Positions 59,714-64,000 of a DNA stretch of 64,000 nt are shown here, piece after piece. The notes under the pieces are model-generated. The model did not search any database. It was not told where the DNA came from and was given only the letters and a program-made list of their open reading frames with translations. Within the stretch, counting starts at the first letter, position 1. Each line of letters begins with the position of its first letter. This DNA comes from Promerops cafer (taxonomy: Eukaryota > Chordata > Aves > Passeriformes > Nectariniidae): positions 1 through 64,000 of the forward strand of contig VZSE01010806.1 in the NCBI GenBank assembly GCA_013398275.1. The letters are read 5' to 3'. Both the position numbers and the translations under genes were made by a program.

Positions 59714-61683
59714 TGTAGTGTTTGTCCTAGACAATAAGCCATTTTGGGGAAAAAAACCAACATTGAATCATTCTTCAGAGAGAATGATTTCTGTTACACA
59801 CAGAAATTATATAAAAGTATGAAAATGCACATTAATATAACAGACACACACATACAGTGAGCAAATATCTACTCCAAAAACTGTTATTTGAATGGATTTT
59901 TTTTTTTTTTTGCAGTGAGCTGTACGTTGATGAAAACTGGAACATAAATCTAAGGGAAATGTGAGAGAAGGAAAAAAATGCAATGCATTTATCCTATTTA
60001 TTTGAAACCTGCTAATGATAGTGTATGATCCTTCCTGAGATGCTCTTGGTAAAGTGAAGGAAGTAGCAAAATTATTTTGTATAAATGAGTTGCAGCTTTG
60101 GATTCAGGACTCTAATCCCTCTCTCAGGTATGTGCAGGATACAGTGAGCCACTCCTCACTTAAACCTTTGAAGTTTAAGGCTGAGGGCATTTGAGGCAGA
60201 CACTTCCAGTCAAAACTTACTATGCTGTAGATAAAATCCCTGGCTGGATTCCTGGACATCACATTAAATTTTTATCAAAGGTGATCTGTCACTGTGGTAC
60301 CTGTGTGGTTTTAAGGCTGTAAAAGTGCCTCCTGTTGTGTTTAATCTCCCCAGGCCCATGAAGAAGAAAAGTGTTATCAGCTTTGTTTATTGATGAAGGA
60401 TCTTCATTGTCCCCTGAGTTGAGTTCCCATAAAACACTCAGACCACAAATGAATCTGATTATTCCAACACCAGCACTGCAATGCCCAATATCAGGCACAA
60501 CTCCAGGCTTGGTTCCAGATCCTCTCCTCAGGATGGAGGGAGGTCTCCTGGGATGATTAACTGCCCACAGGAGGAATGCAGGATCTTGGTGTGGAACTGC
60601 TGAGCAGGGTCCCCAAACTGCGACCCAGAGGGGGAATGCTGATACCCTGCTAATGGCAGTGAAAGGGTTGAGTGTTTCTCAGAGAAAGTAAACTTTGATT
60701 TTGCCCAGTAAATACCCAGTTTCAAGCCTACCCCAGTGTGCAGCCAGGCTGTTGATGTGTGCTAGTGGCTTGCAGAACTGAGGGTGCTCTTGCTTAAAAA
60801 CAACCCTCTTCTGTTAGCTGTCACCAAGACAAGAAATTGTACCTTTGTGCCTCAGCAATTAGATGGAAACATATTCACAAGCACCCAGAAGTCATCCATC
60901 ACTGCGCAATGATGCACATCTACCCAGATGCATGGCAGTAATTCTATTATTTATCCATTAGCTGCTCCCAGAATCTAACACTGTACCTCAAAATTCAGTG
61001 CTAATATTTTTGGTGGTCCTGTTTGTTCTGCAAGAAGCCCAAGCTGTGTCTATCCCTTTTATAGATTTGAATTGTTAATATGAACATTTGAGCTCATTAT
61101 AACTCTGAAATGTTTCCTTTGTTACCAGTAGCTGAAAAACCTGTGCACAGTGTTCAAAAAAACAGTAAGTGCTATTTCTAGGATTATATTTTCTTCACTG
61201 CTGTGCTCAACAATATGCTCCTGCCTTCGCTAATGAAGCTTTTCTTTAATGAACACAATTAGAGCTAGGCAAACAATGCAGAAATATTTTCCCATGAATA
61301 TTCATCCAGAGTCTTAAATTAATTCACTTTGGTTATGTTGGCACCCATTCATTGTCCTCTTTTAGTGAAGTTTTTCAAGATTCAATCTTTGGTGCTTGAG
61401 TAATGAGGGAGGAAATTGAATTTCAGCTCAGGGGTTACCCTTCCATTGTCCAAATCATTATTTCCTATGGGGACTTGCATTTCTGCAAGAATATCTGGGT
61501 GGGGACTTAGTGCTGGACAAGAAATGTGCATCTGGCCACTGACACAATAAGTCTGGAGGTAACATAGAGCCAAAAGCAGGGATTTCTGGAGGAGAAAAGG
61601 GAGTGAAGAGGTAGGTTCAACTGGTTACTCCACGAGTAGAGCAACAGCTGCTGGGGACGGGTCTTTTGTGAAGGTGGAGGTTT
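59714..61683. other. Unique non-coding DNA
   Basis: No gene recognised. A T-run of about 14 lies near 59898-59911. All frames are below 70 codons. Confidence 0.5.
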
Positions 61684-61764
61684 TTCCTTCCTTCCTTCCT
61701 TCCTTCCTTCCTTCCTTCCTTCCATCCTTCCTTCCTTCCTTCCTTCCTTCCTTCCTTCCTTTCC
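61684..61764 (+). repeat. (CCTT)n tetranucleotide microsatellite
   Basis: About 80 bases of CCTT units on the plus strand with one interruption (TCCATCC, A at 61724). It is a perfect polypyrimidine strand with mirror symmetry, so it could form intramolecular triplex (H-DNA). The minus-strand Lys/Glu/Gly/Arg-rich frame over it is an artefact. Confidence 0.95.
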
Positions 61765-61766
61765 AC

Positions 61767-61995
61767 AGCCATTTCAAAAACTTCAGATGCTGTCACTGCT
61801 GAACAGAACCCTGTTCAATGCAGATATGCACACAGCACCTTCAGAAGTAGTACTTCAGAATTCAGCATTTATGTAACAAANAGCCATTTCAAAAACTTCA
61901 GATGCTGTCACTGCTGAACAGAACCCTGTTCAATGCAGATATGCACACAGCACCTTCAGAAGTAGTACTTCAGAATTCAGCATTTATGTAACAAA
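61767..61995 (+). repeat. 114-bp exact duplication around a single N (likely assembly error)
   Basis: Copy 1 (61767-61880) and copy 2 (61882-61995) are identical over all 114 bases, both beginning AGCCATTTCAAAAACTTCAG and ending ATTTATGTAACAAA, and are separated only by one N at 61881. This is the pattern left when two contig ends with the same terminal sequence are joined by a nominal gap and not merged. A genuine duplication would not be expected to have the gap character exactly at the copy boundary. The adjacent (CCTT)n is a natural place for contigs to break. Confidence 0.93.
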
Positions 61996-63759
61996 ATAAA
62001 ATTTTAAACTTCTGAGAAATGCCACTGAATAATCCCAGACAGTGAAGAAAGCTGAGGGGTTAATGATCTAGTTTTAGATGTTTTCCTGAAGAGAAAAACA
62101 GCAGCAGTTAAATCAATTACAGACTCTTTGCTAAATTCTAATTGCATGTAGCAGTGTGGAAGAAAGCAGAGCCTCAGCTGAAGGTTGCAGGGGGGCTGTG
62201 GAACCTTTCATGTTCATAGACAGAGCATTGGTGCAACATCTCCTGGGGGAGCATCTGCAGTGTCAGATCCAGTCATAGCTGCCTGGTGGTCCATGGGAAG
62301 CCCCAGTCTATCTGCAGGGAGTGAGGATGTGCCTGACCAGGGAAGGGGAGTTGCTGGTGGTGCTGTCATTCTAAAGGGATCCCCAAAAAAGAGATGAACC
62401 ACGCCTATCATTTCTGGATAACTTTTTTCTCTTCTTGTTCTCCCCTTCAAAGAACAAATCACAGCTTCATTGTTAAATTTCCATGAAATTTCAATGAAGA
62501 AATGGGTTTTCTTTTAAATTCTCCCCCCCTAACTTCCCCAAGATTTTCCTGTCCCTAAAATTTATCCTAGGCTGCTCAGGCTTCCCGACCAAGAGTCTAA
62601 ACAGACTTCATGTCTGGACTGTAAGAGTTCAGTGGTTAAATCAGACAATGAGTAAATATAATAATCAAGATTAGGAGGAGAGGCTTCCTGGCCAGTTTCA
62701 CCAGCATGTTTCATAAAGACAATTTTATAAAGCAAAACTATCAAACATTTCCAAGGCAAGTGGTTACAGACTGATGCCCAAATCAGCTCCATTTTTGGAG
62801 TTTGAGGGTTTGGGCAAAATATTGAAACATAAATGTGAAGACTTAGCCATAAATACAGACAGCTGTTGTCTTGAGAGCTTTAGGAATTAAAGCTTAAAGC
62901 CAACCAGCTGATGTATAAGCCAGGTGTGTAAAAGCAGATTATTATGCATTTCATATAGAAATCTCCTGCAAGGTCATTTCAAGTTATAAACCATTTGGGT
63001 TTTTCAATTTTACATAGTTTCTTCCAGCCCTTGAGTTCAGAGACATTCAATAAATATGATATAACAAAAAGATCCTTTATTTTGCATGTTTGGTAACTGA
63101 AGAGATATAGAAGAGCTTCTATGGAGCAAAGTTTGAGATAGTTTTAGGTTTCAAGGTAAACAGCTACAGAAATCCTCTTACTGCAGAGAAATTTTAAAAA
63201 TTAAAAAGTCCAAATGTATTCAAATGACACTGCTTAATATCCTGGTGTTTGGCTGTGGTTAAACCAGGCACTTCCTTTTTGTTTTGTTCATTATCTAGCT
63301 TGGTAGAAGCTTGTAAATAAACAAGACTGTGGTAATCACTTTTAAATGTTACGTGCATTGCAACCTTGGTACAAGGTGGTTTAACGTTAAAAGCTGCTGC
63401 ACTGTGCTCCCTGCTCAGTGAGGTGATTGCAGGGCCACACCTGAATTCTGCTCTCAGTGTAATGGTTATCAGAACATACATTCAATGTGGTTAAGGGGGC
63501 AGGAGGATCCAGGCAAGCACAGCTTAGCATCCAGTTTGCTCATATAAATAAAATATTTTTGCTGGGGACACCAGGAAAGGAGGTGGAGCCACAGCTGGAG
63601 AGGGAATGTTGGGAGTGGCAAGAGGGGTGTTGTGAAAGGGGGAGAGGTGCTGCCTACACATGCCTCAGTGTAATGGAGCACTTAAGTAGATGTTTCTGTT
63701 CATTTCTAATCAAGAGAAGCATTAGGAATGCAAATGATGCCAACTTAAACTGCAGTGGC
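61996..63759. other. Unique non-coding DNA
   Basis: No gene recognised. Short frames near 62185-62462 and 63194-63681 have no family resemblance. Confidence 0.5.
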
Positions 63760-64000
63760 TGTGAGGTTAAAGTGCTGCCCAGGCAAGGCCAGCTGGCAGC
63801 GCTGGCAAGGTGTCTCTCCTTTCCCTGTGTCTTGTTTGAGAGGAAGTGAGGTTTTTGGAAAGTTACAGTCAAACCAATCAGTGGTCAAATGTGAATATTG
63901 ACACCTGGTGTGACCACTGAAGACATGGACCCCCTTTGAGAACACCCGGGGTTAAAAGCAGAGAATTCCCAGAGTTCACTCTCTTTTGTTCTAGTCGGCA
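63760..64000 (+). mobile_element. Partial ERV LTR (U3 to R), cut by window end
   Basis: It starts at TGTGAGGTTAAAGTGCTGCC (TG end of an LTR) and has a CCAAT box at 63874-63878 and a TATA-like TTAAAA at 63952-63957. It continues with AGAGAATTCCCAGAGTTCAC and CTTTTGTTCTAGTCGGCA to the window end, a start-of-R pattern I associate with songbird LTRs. CCAAT-to-TATA spacing is about 75 bases. The rest of R, U5 and any retroviral internal region would lie beyond 64000, so solo versus full provirus cannot be decided. Confidence 0.7.

Noticed and set aside
61507..61725. Minus-strand frame starting with a Glu-Gly-Arg-Lys repeat
   Set aside because: Translation of the (CCTT)n microsatellite.

Overview
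This window is eukaryotic nuclear DNA, almost certainly from a bird and probably a songbird (passerine). The interspersed repeats are pieces of the avian CR1 LINE: five fragments ending in the typical ATTCTRTG-type 3' tail, two keeping readable reverse-transcriptase C-termini. Solo LTR-like segments match, from memory, LTRs common in passerine genomes. There are no mammalian-type SINEs, no bacterial gene order, and overall composition is AT-rich with few CpGs. The species call rests on repeat content alone.

No intact protein-coding gene, exon or RNA gene can be supported. The window looks like intergenic 'gene desert' or the inside of a very long intron. Most open frames are short, end at random stops and match nothing I recognise. 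The one gene-derived coding sequence is a decayed retrocopy of a kinesin-13 (KIF2 family) motor at 8731-9405. It is readable in five blocks across three frames, with two large internal deletions, frameshifts and stops.

Layout. 1-8.7 kb: unique DNA with a G+T-rich tract (4234-4390), a CR1 tail (6594-6756) and a 15-bp triplicate (7954-7998). 8.7-9.4 kb: kinesin-13 pseudogene. 9.4-19.5 kb: unique DNA including TAAT-rich conserved-looking sequence near 11.4-11.75 kb. 19.5-24.3 kb: a weak antisense LTR candidate, a 32-A tract and a clear antisense LTR. 26.9-31.3 kb: two local tandem duplications and two antisense CR1 copies. 31.3-44.8 kb: unique DNA with an 18-bp palindrome at 35714. 44.8-45.2 kb: a sense LTR candidate. 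47.3 and 54.5 kb: G+T-rich tracts. 56.5-58.1 kb: an LTR split by a CR1 insertion. 61.7-62.0 kb: a (CCTT)n microsatellite followed by a 114-bp exact duplication around a single N, which is probably an assembly join error. 63.76-64.0 kb: the 5' part of another LTR running off the window.

I found no new biological system. The items most worth checking are the kinesin-13 retrocopy, the false-duplication signature around the N, the CR1-in-LTR nesting, and several AT-rich segments that look like candidate conserved non-coding elements. Nothing shows these parts working together; apart from possible distal enhancers, the region reads as neutral sequence plus transposon debris.
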